NCBI GenBank assembly: GCA_034231615.1 | Contig: CM067316.1 | Location: 27,146,093-27,210,092 of the forward strand | DNA length: 64,000 bases | Source of the DNA: Meghimatium bilineatum | Taxonomy: Eukaryota; Mollusca; Gastropoda; Stylommatophora; Philomycidae | Direction: 5' to 3' | In this document: positions 1-12,139 of the stretch, one piece after another | Layout of the letters: every line of letters starts with the position of its first letter | How positions within the stretch are numbered: the first letter of the stretch is position 1 | Made by a program: the position numbers and the translations under genes | The notes under the pieces: generated by a model | The model's input: only the letters and a program-made list of their open reading frames with translations | Told to the model about the DNA's origin: nothing | Databases searched by the model: none

Positions 1-2790
1 GTCTGTATAGTAATGTTTTTTTTTTAAGGACACTGTCTGATGGTAGTATGGAAACATGAGAAAACCACTTAATCTGCTGTCTTCTGACGTAATCCAGAAT
101 TATTGACATTGAGTTTCTTAGTCTTCTGATGTTTTCGTTCCTGGTTCTGTCTCTTATTATTACTCCAAGGATTCGACGTGAACAAGTCATTTCTGTTGTA
201 GCAAGTTTTCTTTTAGATTCTGTTGTTAGTGTCCACGTTTGACATTTGTAGCATAGTGATGGTATGATGATCGTTTTAAATAGTGCAGTTTTGTGCTCTT
301 GCTCGCATATTTGTTTTTGAAAATAGGAGACATTTGTTCCAAGATCTGGTTTGCCATGTTTCATCTATGTTGGATTTCTTTGATGTTGTTCCTATTCGAT
401 GATATGATGCTTCCGAGATAAGAGAATTCTTTCACCTGTTAAAGTTGTTAATCATCCAATAGAATAGTCGGTGTTTATTTCTGTTGTGAGATTAACATAA
501 ATTAACCCAGTTTTATTATGTGTTCAATCTTCATGTTAAAGTCCCTACATGTTGTGTGGAGTCTGTTTACATGTTGTTGTAGTTGTTCTTTCGTTGTTGA
601 TATTATTGCTTGATTATCTGCAAACAACAATCTCGCTCACGAGGTTGTTTAGGTTCTCTTCTTCACTAGTGCTGACAACTTTACTTATGCAATCGATATA
701 TATGATAAATAACAAGGGAGATAGAACACATCCTTGCCGCACTCCAGAGTATATATGGAATTTATGTGAAAGCCCAACACTCATTCTAACTGCACATTGA
801 CTGCCTGCCTGTGTAGCTATTTTTACACAAGTTTATTAGATGTTGTGGAACCCCATATTGTAATAGTATTTTCCAAAGTTGTTGTCTGCCTACTCTGTCG
901 AAAACCTTTGTTACGGTCGACAAACACAATATACAATTTTTGGCTGTTTCAGTTGTTTTTTTCTGCCAGTTGTCTGAGTGTAAAAATGACATCTGTACAG
1001 CTATTGTTCTTACGAAATCCCATTTGAGTGCTGCTAAACTGTGGTTCTAAGAAATGCTCGTAATCTTCTTTCTAGAATTCTGTTGAAAATTTTTCCAGTG
1101 TGGATTAGAAGTGAAATATCTCTGTACTTTTGTACAATCTCTTTTGCTGCCTATTTTCTTCCATATAAGTATTATTGCGGAGTTTTCCCAGTGTTCTTGT
1201 GTTTCTCGTGTGTTCCATATTATATTAAATAGCCTAAATAACCATTTTATCCCTTTATCTGACGCTGCTTTGATTAATTCGACGTGTATGTTATCGTTCC
1301 CTGGGGATTTGTTTGATGGAGCTGTTTGCATGGCATTTCTATTTCTGCTAGAAATGTTTTTGGCTCTAACTCGTCCGTTATTTTGTTTAGTATGTTTTCG
1401 TTCCCAACATCTTTTAGATTTAGAAATTCTTTAAAATTCCTTTCCGTGATTCGTTTCTGGTCATTTATTGTCTTTCCATTTGTATCATTTATTATTTCTG
1501 TTGGTTCATATTTATCTTCCCTGTTTCTCATATTCTTAAATTTCGTGTAGAATTTCTTTGATACTTGTATATTATTTGTACTTAATAATTCCCCATATTC
1601 TTGCCAAGCTTTAGTGTTAGCATCTTTAATGATTTTCTTTGTTATTTCTTTCAGCTGTCCCCGTACTCCATATAATCTTTTTGTGCTTTGCTTGGAGTCC
1701 ATTTCTTGAATTTTTGTTTCTTATCTCTTATGGCACCTTTGACTTCTTCATTTCACAATGGTGTTATTTTGGGTTTTTTACCTTTATATTTCATGCATCC
1801 ACAAGTTTCTCCCGCTATTTGCAGTATGGTTTTCTTGAATATTTCTCATTCTTCAATTGAATTTGTAGTTATTGGTAGCAATTCAAATTCTGCTAAGAAT
1901 CTTTGTTAAAATTGTTCTCGTATATTAGTATCCAGGAGGTGTTTTTGTTTAACTTGCATGTTGGTTCTAGCTAGTTTATTTTGTGCTTTTTGTTCCTCTT
2001 CCTTTTTATTTTAACTGATTTGGTGTTGCTCTTGCATCTCTTAGAATTCTTCTGTTATTTCACTTTGCTAGTATAAAGTCTATTTGACTTCTGCAATTAA
2101 GATTGTTCCATTTGTATCAGGTGTATGTCTGGGATTATCTGTGTTTGAAGAAGGTATCTGTAGCGAATAAACTGCATTGGTTGCATGTTTCAAACAGTCT
2201 ATATCCAGTTTCGTTTTTACTGTTTGTTCTATCACCAAATGGTCATAGATATTCTTCTATTCTGTGTCTATCCTTTCCTAAGTGGACGTTGAAGTCTCCC
2301 ATAACATTAAATATTTCTTTTCTCTATTTACGGTGTTCAATGTGTCGTTTAAGCTGTCAAAAAATTCTTCACACTCAACTTCATTGTTTCGAGTCTTACA
2401 TTGTGTGTACACTTGAATATAAATTGTACTTACACCGTTGACTGTTACAACTGTTATTATCCTTTTTGATACATGTTTGATATCCACTATTCTTTTCGAG
2501 GTGACTCTATTATAAATCGTACTTCATGTTTAGCGCGTGTATTGGGGTGAACTGCGGCATATAGTAGTGTGTAATGTAGATGCAGTTGTGCACATCCAAC
2601 CCCTTTAATTATGATGTCTGCCAAGCCTAAAATTGAAATTTTTCGTTTTTTCATTTATTCTATAAGGTCTTCTACTTTATCCAAAGATATTTATTGTTCC
2701 ACATTTGGAGGTTTGTTTACGTTTGAATGTCGTTTTCTGAGAACACTCAACGTTTCATACAAGCGTTTTGGTTCTGCATTGTCGGTTTGC
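1..2790 (-). mobile_element. Decayed non-LTR retrotransposon with endonuclease and RT
   Basis: On the minus strand, reading from about 2650 down to 130, successive frames give the domains of a LINE in the right order. An endonuclease remnant includes GDFNVHLGKD (about 2265-2300), matching the GDFN motif of APE-type endonucleases. Reverse transcriptase pieces follow: KSPGNDNIHVELIKA (near 1300), KVFDRVGRQQLWK (near 900) and GVRQGCVLSPLLF (near 720). A C-terminal piece at 130-330 contains RRILGVIIRDRTRNENIRRL. The catalytic YADD box is damaged and there are many frameshifts and stops, so the copy is dead. It lies upstream of the first exon in the window, in what is probably an intron of the ferlin gene. 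Confidence 0.85.
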
Positions 2791-3629
2791 TAGACATGTT
2801 ACAATGTTGTTTCAGCATCCCCAAACGGTTAAACCGTGTTCTAATATATCCCATGTAGAAAATAAATCACATATTACATTTATACAGCACTGAAACACCG
2901 AACTTTACTTCCATGTGGATGAGCAAGAAACCGCGATTCCCCGCCATTACCCGGAAGTTAATCAATAGATCAAGGTACTCTCATGAAAATCGATTTATTT
3001 TTTAGTTACCCTCAAACTTTTGGATCTATTTCTACATATTCATTTGTTTAAAGTTTTGTTGGTTTGGTTCTTGTTGTATAGCTGGGCATATTGTTTTGGG
3101 CATAATTGTTTCTTTCTGTTTTATATCCCGTTCCCTTTTTTTTAACAACACCAGCTTCCATAACTACATGTTTACACTTACGTCATTATCACTTAGTACT
3201 TTGTATTGTTTACATGTCGGCGTTCTATTATTACTGGTAATATTATTCTTGCTATTTTTATTGGTTTTTTTGTCACTGTTTGTTTTGTATATTCTAGATA
3301 TAGACCTAATGGTTCGAAACGTTTAACATGTCTGGTGTATTGTTATTTGATTTCGTGTTTACTCCCCATAGCCCCATAGTGATAATATGGCAGCTGTCAT
3401 CAAGTGAAACGTCTAAAACCAGTGTTCTACTCAAGTACTATTGGACCTGATTATATTGCACCTGAAAACAGTTCACATGACTACTTGGTTCCAATTAGAA
3501 CAAGGACTTGATATAAACTAATATCCAATGCTGAAATTAATCAACGCATAAAACGTGTTTATCATTACTCAACTAATTAAAAACGCGTTCTCTTAACACA
3601 AAGCCATACTCAGCTATGAATAATTCCTT
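2791..3629. other. Upstream intronic or flanking sequence without recognised genes
   Basis: This stretch is T-rich with no frame resembling a ferlin peptide. The next upstream ferlin exon would carry the proximal half of C2C (the segment ending near DPYVQV in other otoferlins), and no such peptide is readable here on the + strand. Confidence 0.5.
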
Positions 3630-3785
3630 TTTTCTCCATTCGTTCTCAACTCCTGAAGGTAAGAAGGATGTAGTTATGAAAACGGAATAGGCTGTAACAT
3701 AGTTTACAGCTTGACTGCGATATTTTCACATTTCAGCCTGACATATCCAATTTCATTATGACTTCTGTGTCACTGGAAGCCAATG
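3630..3785 (+). repeat. Dispersed repeat family A, copy 1
   Basis: This copy shares blocks with copies near 14055, 29500, 33305 and 53490 and, inverted, near 14270 and 25855. Diagnostic blocks are GTTCTCAA-CTCCTG near the start, GATGTAGT, a block like AACGGAAT, and a later GCGATAT-TT-CACATTTC followed by a CTGACATAT block. The family is unnamed here. It may be a SINE or the non-coding end of a larger element. Confidence 0.55.
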
Positions 3786-3793
3786 GAATGGAA

Positions 3794-3854
3794 TACATAC
3801 ATATATATGTATATATAAATATATATATATGTATGTATATAAATATATATATTT
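3794..3854. repeat. AT-rich microsatellite abutting an exon
   Basis: Repeated ATATGTATAT-like sequence runs up to the TTTGACAG acceptor of the first exon, so this 3' splice site has almost no pyrimidine tract. Confidence 0.85.
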
Positions 3855-3859
3855 GACAG

Positions 3860-4046
3860 GGCAAGACAAGCGTCAAGAAAGGTTGTTACGAACCAGTGTG
3901 GAATGAGCAAGTTGTTTTTACCGAGATGTTTCCACCGCTGTGTCGGAGAATCAGAATCCAACTACGAGATAGCGATAGCGTTAATGATGTTATTATTGGC
4001 ACGCACTTCATTGACATCTCAACTATTTCTAACGAGGGCGAGAAAG
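3860..4046 (+). CDS. OTOF: Otoferlin-like exon 1 in window: distal C2C domain
   Basis: The exon encodes the second half of the C2C calcium/phospholipid-binding domain. It reads [17 protein letters not shown] at its start, then [28 protein letters not shown] and ISNEGEKG. The aspartates of LRDSDSVND match the loop-3 calcium-ligand pattern of C2 domains. It starts in phase 0 after TTTGACAG and ends with one base of a glycine codon before GTGAGC (phase 1). The preceding exon with the rest of C2C is not in the window. Identity rests on near-continuous similarity to vertebrate otoferlin. Confidence 0.93.
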
Positions 4047-4150
4047 GTGAGCAAGGGTTCTGTACCATCTTTGTCATTATTTTCAGTCAGGGTTTGAACG
4101 GGAATCTATAAATTATGCTTCATATCAATCATGACATACTTTAGATTAAT

Positions 4151-4205
4151 TCAGTGGTTCTTATACTGTTGTTGGCCCACGGCCTCATTTTGGGACACAT
4201 TTTCT
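4151..4205 (+). mobile_element. hAT-like transposon end or MITE fragment
   Basis: The sequence CAGTGGTTCTTATACTG followed by GGCCCACGGCC resembles the CAGTGGTTCTCAA-type termini of hAT elements and their non-autonomous relatives. Similar starts occur near 15757, 20636 and 40420. Only one end is visible. Confidence 0.4.
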
Positions 4206-4261
4206 TACATGCCCATTCTTCCTGGTTTCTTTTTAAAAATATGCGATTGACTTTCTTCACA

Positions 4262-4600
4262 AGTCAATAAGGTATTTTAAGTTAAGTTTTATTGCTATAA
4301 TATTCTTTTCACACTTCACCACGGTATTTTAAGTTACGTGTTATTGATATAATACTTTCTTCACAAGTCACGAAGTCACCAAGAAAAAGTTAAGTTTTAT
4401 CGCTATAATGCTTTGTTCAAAAGTTACCAAGTCACCTAGGTATTTTAAGTTACGTTTTATCGCTATAATACATTCTTCACAAGGAACCAAGTCATCTAGG
4501 TATTTTAAGTTAAGTTGTATTGCTATAATACTTTCTTCACAAATCATTAAAGTATTTTAAATAAAGTTAATTGCTATAATACTTTAGTTAAAAAGTAAAA
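4262..4600. repeat. Minisatellite, about 52-60 bp unit, six copies
   Basis: Units begin GTATTTTAAGTTAAGTTTTA and continue through a TGCTATAATACTTTCTTCAC-like block and an AAGTCACCAAG-like block. Copies are diverged and vary in length. Confidence 0.8.
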
Positions 4601-4808
4601 TACACAGCTTTCTTGTTAGGATATTGTCCTTTTCGACGTTTATAACCCTCTTAACACTTCTTGATTTCTCTTTTTACCTGTATATGTAAAAAAGAATTTG
4701 CAGCATCTAATTTCGAAAACATCGATTCTCAAGCATCTATTGTTTTTACTAATGTTTTATTTTATGTCCATGATCGAAAATAGAATTACTATGCACATTA
4801 CTCCTGTA

Positions 4809-4811
<3 letters not shown>

Positions 4812-4869
<58 letters not shown>

Positions 4870-4871
4870 AC
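4812..4871. repeat. Compound (CT)n(CA)n microsatellite
   Basis: An uninterrupted CT run is followed directly by an uninterrupted CA run. The frames through it are repeat artefacts. Confidence 0.95.
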
Positions 4872-5298
4872 GTACAACACAAACTGTTTGTATATTCTCA
4901 CTACATTTGGTATGGAGAACACATTTGAAATACGACGAACATGTGTTATCAACGACATGTGTTCGACAGCTCTTCGTCAGCAATATGCGGTGAATGACTG
5001 TCTTCTGCTGGAGTAATTCTTTGCAATGAAAGAAGCAATCAGAATTACTATTCAAGAAATAACAAAATACACGTTGCAGAAGGTATTTGACAATATATTG
5101 AGATGTGTGCAGTCATGTCTTGGAACCAGTGGTGGACATTACCAACACTTGCTATAATGAAAATTCCATTGGTACTTTCCAGCTTCCCCAAAACATCGCT
5201 GGACACAAAGCAGTAACTATTATATTAATAACTTATTTGTGTTCATTCTCTGGTGACGTTTTTACTACATACAAAGTGTAGTGAGACTTTACAAAACT

Positions 5299-5413
<115 letters not shown>

Positions 5414-5534
5414 CACCACACATTTTTGTCTTCTCAATATGACGTCATCTAAAGCTGTGTATTTCCGTGTTACAGGGTACAGCTCGACTGAGAAAATTGT
5501 TGTTAGCTGTAGAGTTAACTATTCTTGTTTCAAC

Positions 5535-6050
5535 TAGTTAGTTTATTAGCCCTTGGATCATCATCACGGCAAAATGGACAGGTACATAGTTGTTCCGATC
5601 TCTCCCTGAGTGTATCCACCATTACACTGCTGCTGACAGTACCGGTCTGCTAATTGACCATCATTCTTCTGCGCCCTCAAAAATGGTCACTTTTAGCAAA
5701 ACCTCATCCAAACCTTGATCTTTAATCCTGGGCATTGAAAAGGAATCGACACTAGACTCACTCTCGCGTACTGTATCTCTTATGTAGTTCAAAACGTCAG
5801 CGCGTTCAAAATATCTCATTGCACCATCGCCCTGTCCACTGTCGCCAGTTGATCTGCTCTTTCATTGACTCCAACACCCACATGTTCCGGAGCAAAAATA
5901 AATGCAGTTACTTTCAAACTCACCTCTCTAAAGGCCTCAGTCCACTGTTCGCGAACGAGACCCACGTGTACCTTCCTAATAATACTCATAGAGTCATTCA
6001 AGATGCTTACCCGTGTTACCTTCTGTGCCTGCTTACTCAAATGCCCTGGT
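5535..6050 (-). mobile_element. LINE RNase H fragment
   Basis: A minus-strand frame at 5816-6040 reads VSILNDSMSIIRKV, then FIFAPEHVGVGVNERADQLA. This matches the RNase H pattern found after the RT in several LINE clades: a central acidic DS motif and a final H-x-G-V-x-x-NERAD-x-LA motif. Downstream (lower coordinates) the frames break up. Relatives occur at 59170-59830 and 20230-20600. Confidence 0.75.
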
Positions 6051-6483
6051 CACCGACGTAACCTCTATGGTCATTATACTCGTAGTCACATCAAAGATCC
6101 CACTTTCCTCCCTGATCGTTTTAACTGCGCATTGAGCTGTGAAGGGCCTGAGTACTGCTAACATGTCTAATCACAGATTCTTTCAATGGATTAATAATAA
6201 TGCTAAGCACAGAACAAATAGTATTTGTAGTGTTGTGGAACAAGTGTTTTGTAATGGAGGTAAAATAGAAACGACATGAGAAAATGCTTGAACAAATGTC
6301 CTGATGTATAAGTACTGTCTGCTGTAGATATAACTTTATTAAAATCATATCTGTGGCGCTAATGACGTCACACCGAACCACACTAAGCACCCATAATTCA
6401 TGTGACGTAGCGTCATCAACAATGTAAATGAATACACGGTGACTTTATAGACACCCTCCAGCGATATTGTATAAAATATTGTA

Positions 6484-6586
6484 TTAGAAGCACTGTGTAA
6501 GAAGCACTGCGTAAGAAGCACTGTGTAAGAAGCACTGTGTAAGAAGCACTGCGTAAGAAGCACTGTGTAAGAAGCACTGTGTAAGA
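6484..6586. repeat. 14-bp minisatellite next to an exon
   Basis: About eight copies of AAGAAGCACTGTGT, some with GCGT. Each copy contains GTAAGA at the unit junction, a 5' splice-site-like hexamer, and the array ends about 60 bp before the acceptor at 6643-6644. Confidence 0.92.
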
Positions 6587-6644
6587 ATGTTTTCATTTAT
6601 TTTTTTCATGCAAAAACTCATTTATAATTGTTCATCTTTTGCAG

Positions 6645-6859
6645 GTTTCCTTCCAACATACGGCCCTGCCTGGGTCAATTTATATGGCTCAACCAGAGAC
6701 TATCAAATCTTAGCTAGACATGGTCATCTGAACGATGGGCTTGGAGAAGGTGTCTCCTACAGAGGTCGTCTTCTCATTGCTCTCAAGACAGAAATTATCG
6801 ATAGCGAGGATATAGGAACAACACTTGTAGAATTGGAACCAGCTCAACCAATATCTGAT
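6645..6859 (+). CDS. OTOF: Otoferlin-like exon 2: FerI domain
   Basis: The first two bases complete the glycine codon of the previous exon, giving GFLPTYGPAWVNLYGS, then LNDGLGEGVSYRGRLLIAL. This is the hallmark of the FerI domain that follows a C2 domain in ferlins. The C-terminal part (SEDIGTTLVELEPAQPISD) is a variable segment. The exon follows a TTTTGCAG acceptor and ends in phase 0 before GTGAGC. Confidence 0.93.
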
Positions 6860-6989
6860 GTGAGCAAGTATCAATTACTTCATATGTGTGTGTAGATCAA
6901 TTTCTTCATATATGTGTGCATATCAATTACTGTGCATGCCAATTACTTCATATGTGTGTTTATAAATTACTGTGTATATACTGTATTAA

Positions 6990-7298
<309 letters not shown>

Positions 7299-7369
7299 TG
7301 ACACGATTTGACAATATTCTAACAGGAATTTCACAAGCATTTAATATATGTCAAAATAGAAATACTTCA

Positions 7370-7780
7370 AATGTCGTTTTCCAAAATGAAACGTATATGC
7401 TTCAAAATTGTTTTAAATAGAAATACAATATTATGCAGGCATAGATAGAAGACTGAATTGATGATAATGATGGGGATAAATCCATAGATATGCATGGGGT
7501 GAGGAGGGATGGGTGAGGGGGTACGGTTGTAGAGGTCAACATCGGGGGGGGGGGGGGGTAGGGTTGTAGAGTTCAACATGGAAGTAAGGTTGTAGAGTTT
7601 ACAACCACTTTTCTTTTAGTACAATAACAAATAATATTCAGCACAATGAAATATGTAATATAAAACATGACATTCAGCAAAATGTAAGATGTAATGTAAA
7701 ACATCGTGCAACTTCTCCTTATTTCCTTTCTATAAAACTTCAGGATAAAGACATTTTCCCACAAATAGCCACCACTACTA
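7370..7780. other. Intron start with G-run and no gene
   Basis: There is a (G)n run near 7543-7558 between two copies of a GTTGTAGAG-TCAACAT block. Nothing coding was recognised. Confidence 0.5.
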
Positions 7781-8000
7781 TCCACATCAACCACCACAAC
7801 ATTTCACCACATACATCACAACTATCAAACACATCAACCACAACTATCCAACACATCCACCACATCCCACCCACTACAACTATCCAGCACATCCACAACA
7901 CCTATCCACCACAACTATCCACTACAACTATCCACTACATCCAGTAAAACTAACCACCAGAACTATCCAGCAGATCCACCACAATTATCTGAAAATCCTC
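7780..8000. repeat. CCAC-rich imperfect tandem repeat
   Basis: Irregular repeats of CACATCCACCACAACTATCC-like sequence. Unit length is variable. Confidence 0.8.
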
Positions 8001-8055
8001 TTTTTATTGGGTAGCCTCCTTTCCTTCTCCTTGATGAAAGTGTCTGTTCTTATTC

Positions 8056-9030
8056 TGTATGTCTGGAAGTGAAGTGCTCCTTATGTCTGGAAGTGAAGGA
8101 AGTGAAGTGCTCCTTATGTCTGGAAGTGAAGTGCTCCTTATGTCTGGAAGTAAAGTGCTCCTTATGTCTGGAAGTAAAGTGCTCCTTATGTATGGAAGTG
8201 AAGTGCTCCTTATGTCTGGAAGTGAAGTGCTCCTTATGTCTGGAAGTGAAGTGCTCCTTATGTCTGGAAGTGAAGTGCTCCTTATGTCTGGAAGTGAAGT
8301 GCCCCTTATGTCTGGAAGTGAAGTGCTCCTTATGTCTGGAAGTGAAGTGCTCCTTATGTCTGGAAGTGAAGTGCTCCTTATGTCTGGAAGTGAAGTGCTC
8401 CTTATGTCTGGAAGTGAAGTGCTCCTTATGTCTGGAAGCGAAGTGCTCCTAATGTCTGGAAGTGAAGTGCTCCTTATGTCTGGAAGCGAAGTGCTCCTTA
8501 TGTCTGGAAGTGAAGGAAGTGAAGTGCTCCTTACTCTGTATGTTTGGAAGTGAAGTGCTCCTTATTCTGTATGTCTGGAAGTGAAGTGCTCCTTATGTCT
8601 GGAAGTGAAGTGCTCATTATGTCTGGAAGCGAAGTGCTCCTTTTGTCTGGAAGGGAAGTGCTCCTTATGTCTGGAAGTGAAGGAAGTGAAGTGCTCCTTA
8701 TTCTGTATGTTTGGAAGTGAAGTGCTCCTTATTCTGTATGTCTGGAAGTGAAGTGTTCCTTATTCTGTATGTCTGGAAGTGAAGTGCTCCGTATTCTGTA
8801 TGTCTGGAAGTGAAGTGCTCCTTATGTCTGGAAGTGAAGTGCTCCTTATGTCAGAATGTGAACTTTTTTCCTATATCAGGAAGTGAAGTGCTCCTTATGT
8901 CAGAATGTGAAGTGTTTCCCTATATCAGGAAGTGAAGTGCTCCTTATGTCAAAATGTGAAGTGTTTCCCTATATCAGGAAGTGAAGTGCTCCTTATGTCA
9001 GAATGTGAAGTGTTTCCCTATATCAGGAAG
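8056..9030. repeat. 24-bp minisatellite, about 35 units
   Basis: The unit is GAAGTGAAGTGCTCCTTATG plus TCTG. Because 24 is a multiple of three, one frame (8059-8553) stays open as the peptide SGSEVLLM repeated. The end of the array (8860-9030) drifts to a longer unit with GAATGTGAAGTGTTTCCCTA. It lies inside intron 3 and is not part of the spliced frame. Confidence 0.95.
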
Positions 9031-9720
9031 TGAAGGTTTACCTTCAAGACATTTGTTTCGCTTTTTTCATGTATATTCAGGCAATCTCCATCATGAAAGA
9101 GTTTAAGAGCTCAAGTCCCAGAATACTGCTTTAAACCACGGATGTAGAAGACAACATCACTAGCAGGGCAGTCTTCTAGTCTTACGGGAACTTTAAATCT
9201 CGCAATCTCAAAGCATGTTGCTGATAAAAGATCTAGTCGACATTCAGCAGTCGAGGTATAGGTTTTAAGAAGGCTTCATCGTAGCGGAGATCAAACTAAA
9301 CCTTGTTTTGTTGACCAGACACATCTGTTGGAATGTCTATTGATGAAATAAAGTTAATGTCTAATGCCCACTGAAATATGAAGCAGGGCCTCGACTAGTC
9401 CGCTTGCTGACCCTGATGTTTAAAACACAAACGTTGCTCAGATGCGCGTCCCTAAGACTTATAATTATGCAATACTCAATTTGCAACCGGCAAATAAGAA
9501 AGTATATTTACAGTGGAATCTAAACATCAGAATGAACCATAAATATCTAATAACAAATCAACCTGCTAGAGTTTCGGATAAGAAAACTGCATATATCGAT
9601 AAATTACAGTTTATCTTGGATGTCTATATATATGGCACGATGAGAAACACATGTAACACTTCTTGGTGATAATCGTTGTCAGATGTTCAGCCATTTGCTT
9701 GGTGATGTTCATTTGTGTGC
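9031..9720. other. Intronic sequence, nothing recognised
   Basis: No ferlin peptide or clear transposon domain was read. A 75-codon + frame at 9442-9669 has no recognised motif. Confidence 0.45.
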
Positions 9721-9724
9721 ACAT

Positions 9725-10010
9725 TAACTGTAGACTGTGTCCAACGTTAACTTTTGGAGACATTAACTTTACACTGTGTCCAACGTTAACTTTTGGAGAC
9801 ATTAACTTTAGACTGTGTCCAACGTTAACTGTTAGAGGCATTAACTTTAGATTGCTAATGCCCAACGTTAACTTGTGAACACATTAAGTTTAGACAGTGT
9901 CCAACGTTAACTTTTGGAGACATTAGACTGATAATATACAACGTTAACTTTTGGAGACATTAACGTTAGACTGACAATATCCAACAATAAGTGTGGAGAC
10001 ATGAACTTTA
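9725..10010. repeat. 39-bp minisatellite, about seven units
   Basis: The unit begins GACATTAACTTTAGACTGTG and continues with a TCCAACGTTAACTTTTGGA block. The palindromic hexamer AACGTT recurs in each unit. Confidence 0.88.
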
Positions 10011-10499
10011 AAATTGGAATATACATTGCAACATTGTTTATAATGTGCACTAATGTTCTTATTGTGAGTATGATTGTTATAGAAAAAATTGAACGGGTTG
10101 TACAAATGATTGCTCTTGAAAGGTGGTGAGGAAAGCCAACTTAGTGGATTCTCTGTAAGGGTTGGGTTGTTTTTCTGCTGTTTTTCGGGTTAGGTATATT
10201 AGGATTTGGGGCTAGGATTATGCTGTTATGCTATTATTTATAGAATGAACTGTTATAGCACGTTTCACTAGCTTTTCCCGCAAACAAATGCAATTATTTG
10301 AGTAACAGTCTAACGTATAAATGCAATTTTTTGTATACATTGCTATTTTTGGTTAGACCCAACACATTTATAGTTTATATTTGTGTATCATGTTCATTTT
10401 TTGTGCAAGAATTAAGTCCTGTGATTTTTGTCAGCATACTAATTAGTTTGTCTCGGAAAAAGAAGTTTTACCACTTCAGACATTACACGGTATACAACT

Positions 10500-10850
10500 T
10501 TTAGTGACATGTGAGATGAACTGCTTGAGGAAAGATTCAGGGGTCACCAGGCTCGATGGATTACAAAAGGTAGACATCAGGGAAAGAATAGATATAACAC
10601 CTTGCACAGAATACAAAGAAAGGCAGCAGCTCAAGTGGTTTGCCACATTATGAGAATGCATCACAAGTTGCTAATACAGGAATATAACCAAATGAGATCA
10701 GGGTACACAGCCAGCAGAAGACCACAAAAAAGATGAATAGGTTACGTCAGGAACATCTTGAACAAATACGGTCATATCACAGAAAAGGCCAGACATCTGG
10801 TCTTGGAACACTAGCTCAAGCTCCAATCACCCCTGCGCTTAACGGTAAGA
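10500..10850 (+). mobile_element. LINE 3' end fragment
   Basis: Shifting + frames read IRERIDITPCTEYKERQQLKWF, then pieces like YTASRRPQK and GYVRNILNKYGHITEKARHL. This is the usual C-terminal tail after a LINE reverse transcriptase (..QLKWFGH.., ..RPRKRW..). Stops and frameshifts mark it as dead. Confidence 0.65.
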
Positions 10851-10963
10851 GTGAATAGCACATCACCTGGGAAAAGACAATAGACAACAAAGACAACTTT
10901 TAAACACTGTCTGTCTGTTCGTGACGTCACTGAACTCAGATTTTAAAAGTCGCTATGTTTGCT

Positions 10964-11078
10964 TTCGGATACATTGATCTGCACGTTAATCACTGAGAGC
11001 ACCTTCATCGCCCCCCCAGGGTCATCAAAGTGGGTGGGGGAATCTTAGTGCATAGTGTGCAGATCGATGCATCCGGCA
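10964..11078. repeat. Short fold-back repeat
   Basis: CGGATACATTGATCTGCACG at the left is matched in inverse by a GTGCAGATCGATGCATCCG-like block at the right, with a C-run/G-run pair (GCCCCCCCAGG and GGGTGGGGG) between. A single arm of the same family recurs near 44918-44965. It lies about 130 bp before exon 4. Confidence 0.6.
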
Positions 11079-11204
11079 GCAGTACTACTTACTGAAAAAT
11101 GCGTCTTTATGGATATTTCGTTTGTTAAATAATGTAGGAATTTGTTTAGTTAAAATTGTAGGCACGTCTTTTTGTATTGTACCGTTGTTTTTTTTTCTGA
11201 CCAG

Positions 11205-11334
11205 GCAATGCAGGCAACGTCCTCGACGGATACAATGCTCCCTACCGACGGGTTCCAGGTGACAGCTCTGGAGATTCAGATGTTGGCTCATCGCGAGAGG
11301 ATGACAATCTGACCGCCAGTATAGAATCGCCACA
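11205..11334 (+). CDS. OTOF: Otoferlin-like exon 4: acidic linker
   Basis: The exon completes IGN and continues NAGNVLDGYNAPYRR, then a serine/aspartate-rich linker (GDSSGDSDVGSSREDD). In vertebrate otoferlin the equivalent stretch begins IGNYGNEVDG and also leads into an acidic linker before FerA. The acceptor is CTGACCAG; a second CAG nine bases downstream would remove three residues in frame. The exon enters in phase 1 and ends in phase 2 before GTAAGT. Linker sequence is poorly conserved, so the exon call leans on phase and on the first 15 residues. Confidence 0.87.
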
Positions 11335-11389
11335 GTAAGTCACAATGTTGTATTCGTTGATTATTTCGGAACGATCTTTAAGTATTTAT

Positions 11390-12035
11390 TTGCAGCAATG
11401 AATGCCCAACAATAAAATTGTAACAGCAATGAATGCCTAACAATACAAGTTTAATAGCAATAAATGCCTAACAATAAAAGTGTAACAGCAATGAATGCCT
11501 AACAATAAAAGTGTAACAGCAATGAATGCCTAACAATATAAGTTTAACATCTATGAATGCCTAACAATACAAGTTTAATAGCAATAAATGCTCAACAATA
11601 AGGCAAACATATTTAACAGCAATGAATGCCTGATAATAGATGCTTAACAGCAATGATTGTCTAATAATAAGGCATACATATTTAACAGCAATGAATGCCT
11701 AACAATAAATTTTACCAGCAATGAATGCCTAACAATAAATTTTACCAGCAATGAATGCCTAACAATACAAGTTTAACATCTATGAATGCCTAACAATAGA
11801 GGTTTAACATCTATGAATGCCTAACAATAGAGGTTTAACAGCAATGAATGCCTAACAATAGAGGTTTAACAGCAATTAATGCCTAACAATAAGGTATACA
11901 TATTTAACAGCAATGAATGCCTAACAATAAATTTTACCAGCAATGAATGCCTAACAATACAAGTTTAACATCTATGAATGCCTAATACTAGAGGTTTACC
12001 AGCAATGAATACCTAACAATACAGGTTTAGCAGCA
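11390..12035. repeat. About 31-bp minisatellite, about 20 units
   Basis: The core AGCAATGAATGCCTAACAAT is followed by variable 10-20 base tails (AAAAGTGTAAC, ACAAGTTTAAC, AAGGCATACATATTTAAC). Confidence 0.9.
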
Positions 12036-12139
12036 AATGATGTATTTCATATGTTCTTGTTATTTCTAGATCCTTACTGACAATTATCCAATTTTCTTGC
12101 ATATGGATAGCTTCACTAATTGTGTTGTAAACCATTGTC

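Noticed and set aside
1-3859. An upstream ferlin exon encoding the first half of C2C
   Set aside because: No frame on the + strand reads the expected C2C peptide. The region is a minus-strand LINE and featureless T-rich sequence.
8059-8553. 164-codon open frame of SGSEVLLM repeats
   Set aside because: The 24-bp unit is divisible by three, which keeps frames open by itself. It lies inside an intron and has no unique protein sequence.
11085-11333. 82-codon minus-strand ORF
   Set aside because: It overlaps exon 4 on the opposite strand, and only the + strand gives conserved ferlin sequence with splice phases.
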